Shown: positions 1 through 9,520 of the stretch, piece after piece | How the letters are laid out: each line of letters starts with the position of its first letter | Numbering within the stretch: position 1 is the first letter of the stretch | Source: Vibrio sp. SCSIO 43136 | Lineage (GTDB): Bacteria; Pseudomonadota; Gammaproteobacteria; Enterobacterales; Vibrionaceae | Direction of reading: 5' to 3' | DNA length: 64,000 nt | Assembly: GCF_023716565.1 (NCBI RefSeq) | Contig: NZ_CP071849.1 | Location: forward strand, 1,364,001-1,428,000 | Translations under genes and position numbers: made by a program | The notes under the pieces: model-generated | What the model saw: the letters and a program-made list of their open reading frames with translations, nothing else | Databases searched by the model: none | Told to the model about the DNA's origin: nothing

Positions 1-1377
1 GTCAGCTTGTAAGCGAATAATTAAAATGATGGAGGATAATCCTTGCTCCCTTTGTTCCATGGCCTGTCCAATAAGCTCAACATCCACTTGGGTGGTTCGG
101 TTAATGGAAAACAACTTACCTTTTGCCACCATTCGTTGGCCGGAGCGCTGGGTATGATTTACAACACGCTGAACAAAGTGTGACTCTCCAGAACCAATTA
201 ACAGTTCATAAGGTTGACCAAGGATCTGTTGTTCAGTCAAACGCAGCCAGTTCAACGCGGCTGGATTGCCATAGGTCACTCGGCCTTGGCTATCCAAAGT
301 GATGATCAGGTCTCCTATGGTATCGAGCAGTGACAAGGAAAACTGATGTTGCTCCTGAAACTCGTGGTACACCCGACGAAACGTTGCAAAAATATGCTCG
401 AAATCCGTGGTGGGTTGCCCACAAAAATAGCGGTTGTCAAATGGATCACTGCCATTGTAATTTCTCATCGAATCAAGTAGATGTGTCATCGGTACTGCAA
501 CCTTTTGATTCAAGCAGCGCCAGAATAAGAACATCAAAATAAGGTTCACGATGGCTACAGCGAGCGCTACTGTCATAGGGTGGGTATACCAAGTTCGTTC
601 AGTAGGAAACGTCAGGGTGAAGCTCACTGGCTGCCTGATCCCTGCGTTGGTCCTGATGGCAAACTCGACGATATGGCTGTCATCAATACGGCGCTGCTCA
701 GCAATATCAATAACCACACCCGAAGAGTAACTCACTCGACTTAAGTTGCTGGAAGCTTGAAAAAACTGTAAGCCGAACTCATGGCCAATGATTCGGCTGA
801 CACTTTCGATCAACTCATCCGTCGCTTCACGAAACAAAGTGATAGTACCAATGGCTCGGCTTGGTGAGAGAGGATGGTAAACCACGTCAGTCAAGTAGAT
901 AAGAACTTCATCTTCAACCACAATGATGCCACTATCTTTGACCATCATATGAGGTTTTCCAGTAATAGGTGTAAACAAGGTCGGCAGCTTGTTTAGTTCA
1001 CTGAGTGGTGAATTATTTCTCAAGTAACATATCTCACCTTTGTCATCGAGCAACATGGCAACGTCGACAGGCAAGGTTTTGCTATCCAATAGCACATCGA
1101 GTTTACGTTCGACCTGACTCCAGTTGCTCGACGTCAATGGAATTATTGTCAGCTGTTGCTCAAGGTAGTTTTTCGCTCGGTATAGCGGCGCAAATTGTTG
1201 CTCAATGGCGTTATAGCCTCGAACCTTTAAGTGCTCTACCCTGGTTTGAAGGTGCTGATGCTGGATCTGCCAAACCGCTAAACCTGAAATTCCCGACGCT
1301 AAAAAGACCAAACACAGCGTCAACATCAAAACACGCTGCTGGAGTGATTGCGCAAGGCTTGGACTACTCAACGCCAT
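1..1377 (-). CDS. Membrane-bound PAS sensor protein, 3' end cut by window edge
   Basis: I translated this strand directly. The ATG at 1375-1377 opens a frame without stops to base 1, so about 459 N-terminal residues are present. There is a membrane segment near residues 15-35, an extracytoplasmic sensor region of about 220 residues, a second membrane segment near 262-282, and a PAS domain starting near 344 (phrases IGDLIITLD, VTYGNPAALNWL). The output domain lies outside the window; GGDEF, EAL or a histidine kinase are all possible. The start overlaps the stop of the upstream hybrid kinase gene by 14 bases, so the two are probably co-translated and work in one signalling locus. Confidence 0.85.
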   Translation of the reverse strand, partial: MALSSPSLAQSLQQRVLMLTLCLVFLASGISGLAVWQIQHQHLQTRVEHLKVRGYNAIEQQFAPLYRAKNYLEQQLTIIPLTSSNWSQVERKLDVLLDSKTLPVDVAMLLDDKGEICYLRNNSPLSELNKLPTLFTPITGKPHMMVKDSGIIVVEDEVLIYLTDVVYHPLSPSRAIGTITLFREATDELIESVSRIIGHEFGLQFFQASSNLSRVSYSSGVVIDIAEQRRIDDSHIVEFAIRTNAGIRQPVSFTLTFPTERTWYTHPMTVALAVAIVNLILMFLFWRCLNQKVAVPMTHLLDSMRNYNGSDPFDNRYFCGQPTTDFEHIFATFRRVYHEFQEQHQFSLSLLDTIGDLIITLDSQGRVTYGNPAALNWLRLTEQQILGQPYELLIGSGESHFVQRVVNHTQRSGQRMVAKGKLFSINRTTQVDVELIGQAMEQREQGLSSIILIIRLQAD

Positions 1378-4300
1378 CACACGCCTCCACCCTAGCCAAC
1401 ACATAGACTTCTACCCCTTGACCTAAGAGTTCCATCGCCTCACAAAGCGTCAAGATTTGTCCATTTAATTGATCTAACTCAGTGGTTAATGCTCCCTGCT
1501 CGATCAATTTCGCTTGCTCGGCAATATCAGTTGCACCGAGGTAAAGTAGTGAGCCTTTAATACGATGTGCGGTGTCTTTTACGCCCTCCTCATCCCCGAG
1601 ACCGGCAAAACGTTTTAATTCAGCAATATCAGCATGATAGTTCTCGGTAAACGAACGTAAGATTTCCTCTGCAATCTCTTCATCACCACCGCACATCATC
1701 ACGATATGCTGCGAATCGAATCGGTAGTCGGCAGGCATAAGCGTGTTAATAGGCTCATCGACTGGAGTTTGTTGCTTTTTCTCCTCATCAACGCTCAATG
1801 ATGGCTCTGGGACTTCTAAAGCCTCCATCCACGAAAAATCAACCTCTTCATCCGCTTGAACTTCATCGAATGGTAAGGGAGCCAACTCTTCCAGAGTGTT
1901 GTCCTCTTCTATATCACGTTCTGTTTCACTCAGTTCAATTTTTGCAAGCTTTTGGGCGAGAACATCCATCGGGCATGGTTTGGCGATATAGTCATCAAAG
2001 CCAGCTGCTAAACAAGTGCTAGCAGCTCCACTCAAAGCATCGGCGGTAATGGCAATGAGGTACGGACGGTCATAGAACTGCTCTCTCACCGCTTTTGCCA
2101 AAGCAAAGCCATCCATAATAGGCATATGACAATCCGACAACACCAGGTCATATTGTTTGCGGTGTAATCTCTCTAGCGCTTGTTGACCATTATCGACCAT
2201 GTCAAAGCTAACCCCTAAACGGCTTAACTGACCACCGATCACCTTTTGATTGACGGGATTGTCTTCTGCAAACAATACCCTTAAGCCGCTGAGCGATTTA
2301 AAATCTTCCACTGTATCTGGTTCATTTTTATCACTTTGAACATGTTGCTCGTCACGAGGTAAAAGCAACGTAATGCTGAACAAGCTGCCATAACCAACCA
2401 CTGAAGAAACGTGGATCTCTCCCCCCATCTCCGCAATGATCTCCTGACAAATACTCAGCCCCAGCCCTGTACCACCAAAACGACGAGTTATATCACCATC
2501 GGCTTGAACAAACGGGTCAAACAGATCTTTGAGCTTATCCTGCTCAATGCCAATGCCGCTATCTCGAACGTGGATTCGGACCAAATCCGCACGCTCAACA
2601 CCTTCTCCAGCATCAGGCTTAATCAAATGGAAGTTGAGTTCAATGAAGCCTGATTCGGTAAATTTGATTGAATTGGAGACCAGATTATTCACCACTTGCA
2701 TTAAGCGGGTGCTGTCACATTGGTAATGAGTCGTCAGTGCAGGGTCGACATAATAGTTTAACTTAAGCGAGCGAGAGGCCGCCTTATGTTTAAAGTTATT
2801 GACCACGTTCTGCGCCACCATACGCAAATCGCACGATGTTGACTCTAGCACCAATTTCCCTGCATCCATTTTGGAGAAATCAAGCACGTCATTGAGCAAT
2901 GCCATAAGATTGCGAGCAGAGCCATTAAGGGTTTGCAGTAAGTCATCTTGCTCTGCATCGAGATCAGTGTATGAAAGCGCTTCAGCCATGCCTAACACCC
3001 CGTTCATCGGTGTACGGATCTCGTGGCTCATGCGAGCAAGAAAATCCGACTTAGCCTGAGTCATGCTTTCCGCTCGTCGTTTAGATTCATTAGCCTCATC
3101 AAGCGCCTGTTTTAAGGTTCGTCTGATTTCAGCTTCTTTACGCGCCTTATTGCGATTAACCAACACTGCAAGTGAGATAAACACACACATCACGCCGATA
3201 AAAATCAGTGCCTGACGGTACATCTGGCTGACTTTTTCTGCTTCTCGACTCAACACCAAATACTGATGCCATTTCTTTTGTACCTGAGTTTGAAAATCCT
3301 GACCGAAACTGTTGATGGCCAAGTTGATGAGTCGGGTCATCTCCTCATTTTGTTTATGCACAGCGATTCGAGGAGACAAATCCAACTTGAGATCTTGGGC
3401 TTTGTGGATAGTTAAGTTATGCAGCTTTTGCTCCGTCATCACATAAGCACTGTTAAGCAACTTGCCTACGTGAGCATCGGCTTTACCATCACTAACCGCC
3501 TCTATCGCTTGACGAGTGTTATCAACATAGAAGATGGCATTATTTGGCAGTTTTTCTTTGACCAAATCGTTTTCGAGTAGACCTCTGACCATAGATAAAC
3601 GAAGCCCTTCTAGTTGCCCGGTTTCGTAGCGGTCTTGTTCACTGATGATGGCTAAATCGGTATGATCGACTGCCACTGAAAAGTCAAAATGTTCTGTGCG
3701 CTCTTGGCTTTCAAGCACCCCAGCAAACAGATCCACCTCTTGACGCTGAAGCCCTGCCAACGCAGATTTAAATGACGGGTAAAAGGCCGGCTGCATCTCA
3801 ACACCAGTAATCATTGCGATACGCTTTAACACGTCTGGGATGTAGCCATCAACAAACACAGATTGTGGAATGAAATAAGGCTCTTCCCCTGAGGTGATAA
3901 AAGCAAAACTGAGTTTTGGATTTCGCTCTATAAATACCTGCTGAGCTTGACTTAGGTAAGGCAATAACCCTTGATAGACTTGATAATGATTGGTGCCAGC
4001 GGGAAAGGCTTGACGCCATAACTGACCTGCAATTTCTTGGCTTGCCTCTCGTAGCCAGGTGTTCACTTCCGCTTGAAGGTAGGGCTTATGAAAGGATATG
4101 ACGGCCCTAGCAGGGATCGGCGGAATGTTGGTTTCAACTTCAATAAAATTGCCACTTAAGCCCTGAAGCATCACTTGGCGCTGGAATTTCAGCGGGTCCC
4201 ATGTAAGCACATAGTCCAACTGTTCTGTTTTGGCTAAGACCTTATCGACGTCTTCAGTATGAGCAATCACATCAATCGCTGGGTTGAAATACGCTGGGAA

Positions 4301-4729
4301 AACCGTGTTCGGCATATGAAAAGCCACGGTTTGCTCGTGTCTTAGCTCTACATTGCGTCGGTACAGCGTCATGGAGAGAGCTAAATAGGGAATACTCGCC
4401 AGTCCTTTACCCTGGATGGAATCGGTCGGCGAAAAAGCCATCATATCGATGTTGCCGTCTGCTAGCTCATCCAACAAATCAAGATAGTCCGACTCAACAA
4501 AGGTGACCTGCTTGTTTTTTACTTCTCCCCAAGCCTGCCAGTAGTTTACCGCAAATTCTCGCAGCCGTTTGGCGTCTTCTATTCGCAAACTGTTTGACGT
4601 TTCGGAAGCGTTTGGGATGCCTATGCGAACCAGTTCTGGCTCAGGCAAAGGGACGGAGTGCACCTGCATCGAGAGTGGGATGAATACACAAACTATCACC
4701 CACTGTAACCACTGACGCCACATCATCAT
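1364..4729 (-). CDS. VieS/BvgS-type hybrid sensor histidine kinase
   Basis: Inner-membrane hybrid kinase of 1121 residues. In order: a signal segment, two periplasmic solute-binding-like sensor domains (about 30-260 and 270-490, the second of SBP_bac_3 type), one membrane segment near 508-526, HisKA with the phosphorylated His near 569 in SHEIRTPMNG, HATPase with DSGIGI and GGTGLGLSI, a receiver with the acceptor Asp near 866 (LVLSDCHMPIMDG), and a C-terminal Hpt domain with AHRIKGS near 1058. This is the architecture of VieS, RocS and BvgS. It is divergent from a VieB-like gene and overlaps the next PAS sensor gene. In V. cholerae vieS lies in one operon with vieA and vieB; here the arrangement is split. 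Confidence 0.93.
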   Translation of the reverse strand: MMMWRQWLQWVIVCVFIPLSMQVHSVPLPEPELVRIGIPNASETSNSLRIEDAKRLREFAVNYWQAWGEVKNKQVTFVESDYLDLLDELADGNIDMMAFSPTDSIQGKGLASIPYLALSMTLYRRNVELRHEQTVAFHMPNTVFPAYFNPAIDVIAHTEDVDKVLAKTEQLDYVLTWDPLKFQRQVMLQGLSGNFIEVETNIPPIPARAVISFHKPYLQAEVNTWLREASQEIAGQLWRQAFPAGTNHYQVYQGLLPYLSQAQQVFIERNPKLSFAFITSGEEPYFIPQSVFVDGYIPDVLKRIAMITGVEMQPAFYPSFKSALAGLQRQEVDLFAGVLESQERTEHFDFSVAVDHTDLAIISEQDRYETGQLEGLRLSMVRGLLENDLVKEKLPNNAIFYVDNTRQAIEAVSDGKADAHVGKLLNSAYVMTEQKLHNLTIHKAQDLKLDLSPRIAVHKQNEEMTRLINLAINSFGQDFQTQVQKKWHQYLVLSREAEKVSQMYRQALIFIGVMCVFISLAVLVNRNKARKEAEIRRTLKQALDEANESKRRAESMTQAKSDFLARMSHEIRTPMNGVLGMAEALSYTDLDAEQDDLLQTLNGSARNLMALLNDVLDFSKMDAGKLVLESTSCDLRMVAQNVVNNFKHKAASRSLKLNYYVDPALTTHYQCDSTRLMQVVNNLVSNSIKFTESGFIELNFHLIKPDAGEGVERADLVRIHVRDSGIGIEQDKLKDLFDPFVQADGDITRRFGGTGLGLSICQEIIAEMGGEIHVSSVVGYGSLFSITLLLPRDEQHVQSDKNEPDTVEDFKSLSGLRVLFAEDNPVNQKVIGGQLSRLGVSFDMVDNGQQALERLHRKQYDLVLSDCHMPIMDGFALAKAVREQFYDRPYLIAITADALSGAASTCLAAGFDDYIAKPCPMDVLAQKLAKIELSETERDIEEDNTLEELAPLPFDEVQADEEVDFSWMEALEVPEPSLSVDEEKKQQTPVDEPINTLMPADYRFDSQHIVMMCGGDEEIAEEILRSFTENYHADIAELKRFAGLGDEEGVKDTAHRIKGSLLYLGATDIAEQAKLIEQGALTTELDQLNGQILTLCEAMELLGQGVEVYVLARVEACDGVE

Positions 4730-4869
4730 CCACCCTCACTCGATAAACCGAAATAATCAACGGGCGGATTGTATAAGAGGAAATATAAAATCTCTGTTCT
4801 TTAGGGAACAGACATTCAGCATCCAAATAGACCAAAATACGCACACCTCTTTATCTGGTGATATCACAC

Positions 4870-6516
4870 ATGAGCTACGCTAACTTGTCTGTCCTGATTG
4901 TCGATGACAGTCCAATGTATCGAACTGCTGCGAAAGGAATGCTGCAAAAGCTTGGTTTTCAAACCGACTCAATCCATTTCGCTCAAGATGCCAAGGAAGC
5001 GATTGGGCTATGTCGTGAAGTGGCGTTTCAACTGCTTTTGTGTGATTACAACCTTGGTGACAAAGCCAACGGTTACCAACTATTAGCTTATTTACAACAG
5101 CAGCAGTTGCTGCCCCTTGATTGTACTTTAGTCGTTGTCACTGGGGATGGTACACCTGACGTTGTGCGTGGCTTTTCAGAGCTCGAGCCAGAGGGCTACC
5201 TGCTCAAACCTCTCAACTATGTCACCTTGCAATCTCGCCTACCACAATTAATGCAAAAGAAGCGGCAACTGTCAGAGATAAGCTCAGCCTATAGCGCTCA
5301 TAATTATCAGCAAGTGGTCACTTTGGCAGAGAACACAACCTTCAAAGATGCCAGTGCGAAGCTGCAAGCACAGATGATCGCCGCACAAGCATATATGGCG
5401 CTAGACAAACTCGAACAAGCGCGAAACAGCCTAATTACCATGGACATTGAGCATAACCCAACGGTTGCGCTCATGCTGGCTGAGATCGCTCTAAAACAAC
5501 GTCAGTACAAACAAGCCCACTTTTTGCTGGATGGCATAAAAACACACAACGCCCTCAAAGGGCGAGTGGCCTATTTGCGAGCCAGGCTATTTATCGCCAG
5601 TCGAGATTTTGCCAGTGCATGGCGATTTGCCAAACAAGCGTCGGATTTTTCATTGATGGCTGTCGAACGTCACTGGATAAAAATCGCCCTTGAGCTCGGT
5701 CTAAAACGCTACGACCATGCCGCTTTGTCGCTTAAATCCATGGTGCAAAGCGCTAAACACTCCTTTTATGAATCCACCGACATGTACCTGCTCGGGGCCA
5801 GCCTAACGCTTGACAATGCTTTGCTTCATCAACGTGATGCGTCCAGCCAAATCTTAACCGGCCTTTCAAAATGGTGTGAGGCATGGCGATCTCGCTTTGT
5901 GCGCAATGAGTACAAACCTTTTGAGTTGTTGATTTTTGCGAGAGCATGTGCGATTCGTGGCAAAGTTTTAGAAGCTGAGAAATACTTAACAGAATATTTA
6001 AGCATCACCCCAACCGAGCGCTCTCAAGCCCCCACTCAGCTTGAAATTATCGAGCGCCTTAAAGTGTTCTTGGTTATGGGAAAACAGGAGCTATATCAGG
6101 AGCACAAAGCCCAACTGCCCGCTCATGACATCAATACCGAACGAGAGTGGTTGTTCGAGCAGATTTTTTCAGTATGGCGCAGTCAATTTGAACTGTTACG
6201 TCAAGAGCAGCAAACCATTAAAAAAAGGGCGCAATTGCACGTCCAAGAGCAGCAGTATGAACAGGCCGTCAACTTACTACAAGAGCTGTTTCAATCTGGA
6301 GTCAATGACCCAGACATTGCCAATAGCCTATTCATTACACTCAGCCACGCATGGCCGCATGGGTGGAGCAAACGTCAGGTATCGCAATTGATTTTTCAAT
6401 GCCAAGCGCAAATCCACAATACTCATTATGAAAGCAGTCAAGCTTATTTGGCCGCCAGTGAAAAACTCGCCAAGCAACTTAACCTTAAAGAACTCAAAAG
6501 CGTTGCGGTGGCATAG
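4870..6516 (+). CDS. VieB-like response regulator with TPR output domain
   Basis: REC domain (about 1-125; acidic pair D12-D13, acceptor Asp at 59 in LLLCDYNLGD, VVVTGDG switch strand) followed by about 420 residues of helical TPR-like repeats and no DNA-binding domain. This matches VieB, which in V. cholerae acts as an auxiliary protein restraining VieS-to-VieA phosphotransfer. A GTG at 4858 would add four residues. I prefer the ATG at 4870 because TGGTGA sits at a proper distance before it. The next gene begins nine bases after the stop, so the two form an operon, transcribed away from the hybrid kinase. Confidence 0.88.
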   Translation: MSYANLSVLIVDDSPMYRTAAKGMLQKLGFQTDSIHFAQDAKEAIGLCREVAFQLLLCDYNLGDKANGYQLLAYLQQQQLLPLDCTLVVVTGDGTPDVVRGFSELEPEGYLLKPLNYVTLQSRLPQLMQKKRQLSEISSAYSAHNYQQVVTLAENTTFKDASAKLQAQMIAAQAYMALDKLEQARNSLITMDIEHNPTVALMLAEIALKQRQYKQAHFLLDGIKTHNALKGRVAYLRARLFIASRDFASAWRFAKQASDFSLMAVERHWIKIALELGLKRYDHAALSLKSMVQSAKHSFYESTDMYLLGASLTLDNALLHQRDASSQILTGLSKWCEAWRSRFVRNEYKPFELLIFARACAIRGKVLEAEKYLTEYLSITPTERSQAPTQLEIIERLKVFLVMGKQELYQEHKAQLPAHDINTEREWLFEQIFSVWRSQFELLRQEQQTIKKRAQLHVQEQQYEQAVNLLQELFQSGVNDPDIANSLFITLSHAWPHGWSKRQVSQLIFQCQAQIHNTHYESSQAYLAASEKLAKQLNLKELKSVAVA

Positions 6517-6525
6517 GAAGGCCTT

Positions 6526-7719
6526 ATGACAACAATACTGATTGTGGAAGACGACAACTTTCAACGCAACGTCACTCAGGCGATGCTCAATGCCTTGACC
6601 GACGCAGAGATCTTACTGGCGAGCAATGGGCTTGAAGCTTGTCAGATAGTTAATGAAAGCGTGCCTGACGTCATTTTCTGTGACCTTATGATGCCAGAGA
6701 TGGACGGAGTTGAGTTCGCCAAACGTCTTGCATCACTAGCGCCCAACTGCGCTTTGGTGTTTATCAGTAGTGCCGAAAACGACATCCAACAAGCGGTGGT
6801 TGATATGGCAAGTCGCTCTGGGCTTACCCACGTCACCAACCTAGCCAAACCAATCCACAAGGAATCTTTGTGTCGAGTGTTAGCTTGGGCTACGAGAGCT
6901 CCGAAGACCGAGAAAAAGCCACAACGACAACCTGAGTTCAACCTGGATTTTGATGACTTACACAAAGCCATCAACCAACTGCAAATTCTTCCTCACTTTC
7001 AGCCTCATTATAATGCTGCCAGCCAATCTCTGGTGGGTGCTGAGGCCTTAATGCGCTGGGAGCACCCGGAATATGGTCTGTTAACCCCAAATCACTTTTT
7101 GCCACAACTGTTAGCGGGTAAATACGCTTATCGCACCTGTATCCATATCTTGCGCCAAGCCATCCATCAAGCCAGCCGCTGGCATCAAATGGGCTGGCCA
7201 TTGCAAATTGCCGTTAATGTCACTCCCTCAGATATGGCCCAACCGGATTTTTCAGACCGAGTATTAGAAATCCTCGACCAAGCGAGATTCCCCGCAGCGA
7301 AGCTTACGCTTGAAGTAACTGAGGTCGAACTTAGCCCAGACGTGGTTAAATCACTAGAGTCCTCAAGCCGCCTAAGAATGCACGGGGTACAAGTCTCAAT
7401 TGATGATTTCGGCACTGGACACTCTTCACTATTACAACTTATCTCTAGCCCTTTTACTGAACTCAAAATCGATCAGATGTTTGTATCGCAAATGCTAACT
7501 AGCCGAAAACACCTAGCAGCGATTCGCAGCGTCATCGATTTAGGCAACAACCTTGGACTAAATATCGTGGCGGAAGGCGTCGAATCACAAGCACAAGCGG
7601 AGTGTTTGGCTCGAATGGGCTGTGATACGCTTCAAGGGTTTGCCCTCGGGTATCCGATGGCCGCACAAGATTTTGAAAAACTCTGTCGTCAATATTTTTC
7701 GCAGCGAACCTTAGCCTAG
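6526..7719 (+). CDS. RocR-like REC-EAL cyclic-di-GMP phosphodiesterase
   Basis: 397 residues: receiver domain with acceptor D53 (VIFCDLMMPEMDG), then an EAL domain from about 155. The catalytic set looks complete: E173 in GAEALMRW, the Asn in AVNVTPS, Glu in LEVTE, the DD pair in IDDFGTGHSS, Lys in LKIDQMF, Glu in VAEGVES, and QGFALG. It should hydrolyse cyclic di-GMP under control of phosphorylation. Length and layout match RocR of Pseudomonas (392 residues). VieA of V. cholerae has an extra LuxR-type helix-turn-helix that is absent here, so this output should be enzymatic only. AGGAAGG precedes the start. Confidence 0.92.
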   Translation: MTTILIVEDDNFQRNVTQAMLNALTDAEILLASNGLEACQIVNESVPDVIFCDLMMPEMDGVEFAKRLASLAPNCALVFISSAENDIQQAVVDMASRSGLTHVTNLAKPIHKESLCRVLAWATRAPKTEKKPQRQPEFNLDFDDLHKAINQLQILPHFQPHYNAASQSLVGAEALMRWEHPEYGLLTPNHFLPQLLAGKYAYRTCIHILRQAIHQASRWHQMGWPLQIAVNVTPSDMAQPDFSDRVLEILDQARFPAAKLTLEVTEVELSPDVVKSLESSSRLRMHGVQVSIDDFGTGHSSLLQLISSPFTELKIDQMFVSQMLTSRKHLAAIRSVIDLGNNLGLNIVAEGVESQAQAECLARMGCDTLQGFALGYPMAAQDFEKLCRQYFSQRTLA

Positions 7720-7723
7720 AGTT

Positions 7724-7737
7724 TTAATCTTAATCAA
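7724..7737. promoter_or_regulatory. FNR-like palindrome, one mismatch from consensus
   Basis: TTAAT-CTTA-ATCAA differs from the FNR consensus TTGAT-N4-ATCAA at one base and lies about 50 bases before the start of a Crp/Fnr-family gene. It could be an FNR/CRP-family or autoregulatory site. Matches this short occur by chance. Confidence 0.3.
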
Positions 7738-7786
7738 GATCCACTAAACTTCGCTCGTATTTTATTGATAAATAGATGAGTGGTTT

Positions 7787-8512
7787 ATGATAGCGAATTT
7801 TGATATTCAGTGGCCTTGTGACCTAGACAAAAACACACAGCAGCAGCTGACGGATATCGCTATTCCTATCTCTGGATTAAGTCAAATAAAGCATTCAGCG
7901 CCACCGACCCGCAAAGGCCGTGGGGTGTTTTATGTAGCCAAAGGCCTTATCAGTGTGAGTTTTGCCGCCGATGGACCGCAGAGTATGTCTGGCGGCCTGT
8001 TGGGTGAAGGACTTTGGCTTGGGGGCAGCTTGATGATGACCCAAATGCTAATTAACGCCAACATCGAAGAAGTCAAACCGACTGAACTGCTCTACTTCCC
8101 TAAAGAGAAAATCGAAAAGCTTGCTGAAACTAACCCTTTCATTTACAAGTGGTTATATTTTTCCGCAGGTCAAGTTCAGCAGTCTTGGCTCCAGTCTCAG
8201 GTGGCTTCATTACATGACAAAGAGACTCGGATCATTGCGACTCTCCTAAGCATTTTGGATAAAAGTCAAAGCATCCGAGGTGCGGTGCCTCATATCAATA
8301 TCTCGCAAAAACAGCTAAGCACGATTACTGGGATATCCCGCCCTCGACTCAATGAAGTGCTCAAAAAGCTTGAAGGTGAAAACAAGATAAGCCTAGCGCG
8401 AGGTAAGGTCTATTTTGAGGATCTTGAATCGCTCACCAAGCAGTTACAGCCAATAAAAGAGATCCTGCCAAACCTCGATCGGTATGTAGAAGAGTTTATA
8501 AGTAAGTTTTAA
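7787..8512 (+). CDS. Crp/Fnr-family transcriptional regulator
   Basis: 241 residues with an N-terminal cyclic-nucleotide-binding-like beta-roll (about 20-120), a long dimer helix (about 125-160) and a C-terminal winged helix-turn-helix of Crp type (about 175-220; ISQKQLSTITGISRPRLNEV is the helix-turn-helix). No Cys cluster for an Fe-S centre is visible in the N-terminal part, so oxygen sensing like FNR is unlikely. The ligand cannot be told. The gene follows the REC-EAL gene after 67 bases, could be read through from it or from its own promoter, and ends at a clear terminator. Confidence 0.85.
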   Translation: MIANFDIQWPCDLDKNTQQQLTDIAIPISGLSQIKHSAPPTRKGRGVFYVAKGLISVSFAADGPQSMSGGLLGEGLWLGGSLMMTQMLINANIEEVKPTELLYFPKEKIEKLAETNPFIYKWLYFSAGQVQQSWLQSQVASLHDKETRIIATLLSILDKSQSIRGAVPHINISQKQLSTITGISRPRLNEVLKKLEGENKISLARGKVYFEDLESLTKQLQPIKEILPNLDRYVEEFISKF

Positions 8513-8570
8513 AGCCGTTCAGTCGCCAAATAATTCAGCGTCCAAGTAAATAATTAACCGTTAGAATAAG

Positions 8571-8608
8571 AGAAGGCTGCTTCAACCAATAAGCAGCCTT
8601 CTGTTGTT
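8571..8608 (+). terminator. Terminator after the Crp/Fnr gene
   Basis: Perfect 12-base stem AGAAGGCTGCTT / AAGCAGCCTTCT with an 8-base loop, followed by GTTGTT. The T tract is modest. It sits between the Crp/Fnr gene and the convergent SPFH operon and may serve both. Confidence 0.75.
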
Positions 8609-8623
8609 ACTTGAATAGAACAC

Positions 8624-9520
8624 TCAACGATCTCGGTTAATGAAGCGTACTTGCGCTTTGTCTAAGATCTCTTTCAACGTCTCGAGATAGATCCGTTTTT
8701 GCGCCAGTTGCGGATCTTTTTCCAAACTCACGATTAGGGTACTAAGCCGCTCCACCTCCCCATGAGCTTGAGTAATACGAGCATCCGCTTGAGCTTGCGC
8801 CTGCTTAGTGCTTTTTACTACCGCACTTCGAGCTTGTGCCAACTTTATTTCCCGTTCGCCAAGAGCGTCTTGGATGAGTTTTTCCTTGGCCGCCGGAGCC
8901 ATTTGCACTTCATCATACGCTTGCTTAATCACTTTTGGCGTTTCTAACCGATTGATCATCACATTGGTCACTTGGATTCCCGAGCCAAAACTTTCCAACT
9001 CTGACTGAACGGCATGTTTCATCCAAATCTGAAAGTCATTTCTTCCGGTGGTAAGCAGGCTATCGAGCTCTCTCTGGCTGACATAAATCACCGCTTGCGC
9101 CTTGGCAGCATGTCGCAATATGGTCTCACCATCGATAGCCCTGGTTAGAAACAGCCCAGGGTTGGGGATGCTATATTGCACTTGCAGCGCCAAATCTATT
9201 AAGTCACCTCGACCAGTGGTGAGCTCAGCCCCAACCACAGCGCTATCTAACTCTTTTCTAAAGTCGATATTCACTGAGCGCAGCTCTACCGCAGACAAAG
9301 TCTCAACACTATCGATAGGCCATGGGAGGCGATAGTGCATTCCAGGTAAGACATTATGCTCTATCACTCGACCAAAACGACTCACAACAGCGCGCTGGTC
9401 CGCATCAAGAGAATACAGACCACTCACGGCATAGAGAACCAAGGTTGTCACCACAAATACCCAACGGAGGCGATAAAAGATCTGCGTGGCGACTCGGCTT
9501 ACATCTTGTCTCCAGCTCAT
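8624..9520 (-). CDS. HflC-like SPFH (prohibitin) membrane protein
   Basis: 298 residues: an N-terminal membrane anchor (about 17-35), the SPFH/band 7 start DADQRAVVSRFGRVIEHNVLPGMHYRLPWP, and a coiled-coil segment rich in Ala, Gln and Lys (about 205-265). HflK and HflC assemble around the FtsH protease in the inner membrane and limit its action; this protein belongs to that family but is a paralogue in a dedicated three-gene operon, not the hflX-hflK-hflC locus. Its start overlaps the upstream SPFH gene's stop by 4 bases. The partner protease, if any, is not encoded nearby. Confidence 0.88.
   Translation of the reverse strand: MSWRQDVSRVATQIFYRLRWVFVVTTLVLYAVSGLYSLDADQRAVVSRFGRVIEHNVLPGMHYRLPWPIDSVETLSAVELRSVNIDFRKELDSAVVGAELTTGRGDLIDLALQVQYSIPNPGLFLTRAIDGETILRHAAKAQAVIYVSQRELDSLLTTGRNDFQIWMKHAVQSELESFGSGIQVTNVMINRLETPKVIKQAYDEVQMAPAAKEKLIQDALGEREIKLAQARSAVVKSTKQAQAQADARITQAHGEVERLSTLIVSLEKDPQLAQKRIYLETLKEILDKAQVRFINRDR

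Noticed and set aside
1005..1406. 133-codon forward ORF
   Set aside because: Antisense shadow of the PAS sensor gene, which has domain structure on the other strand.
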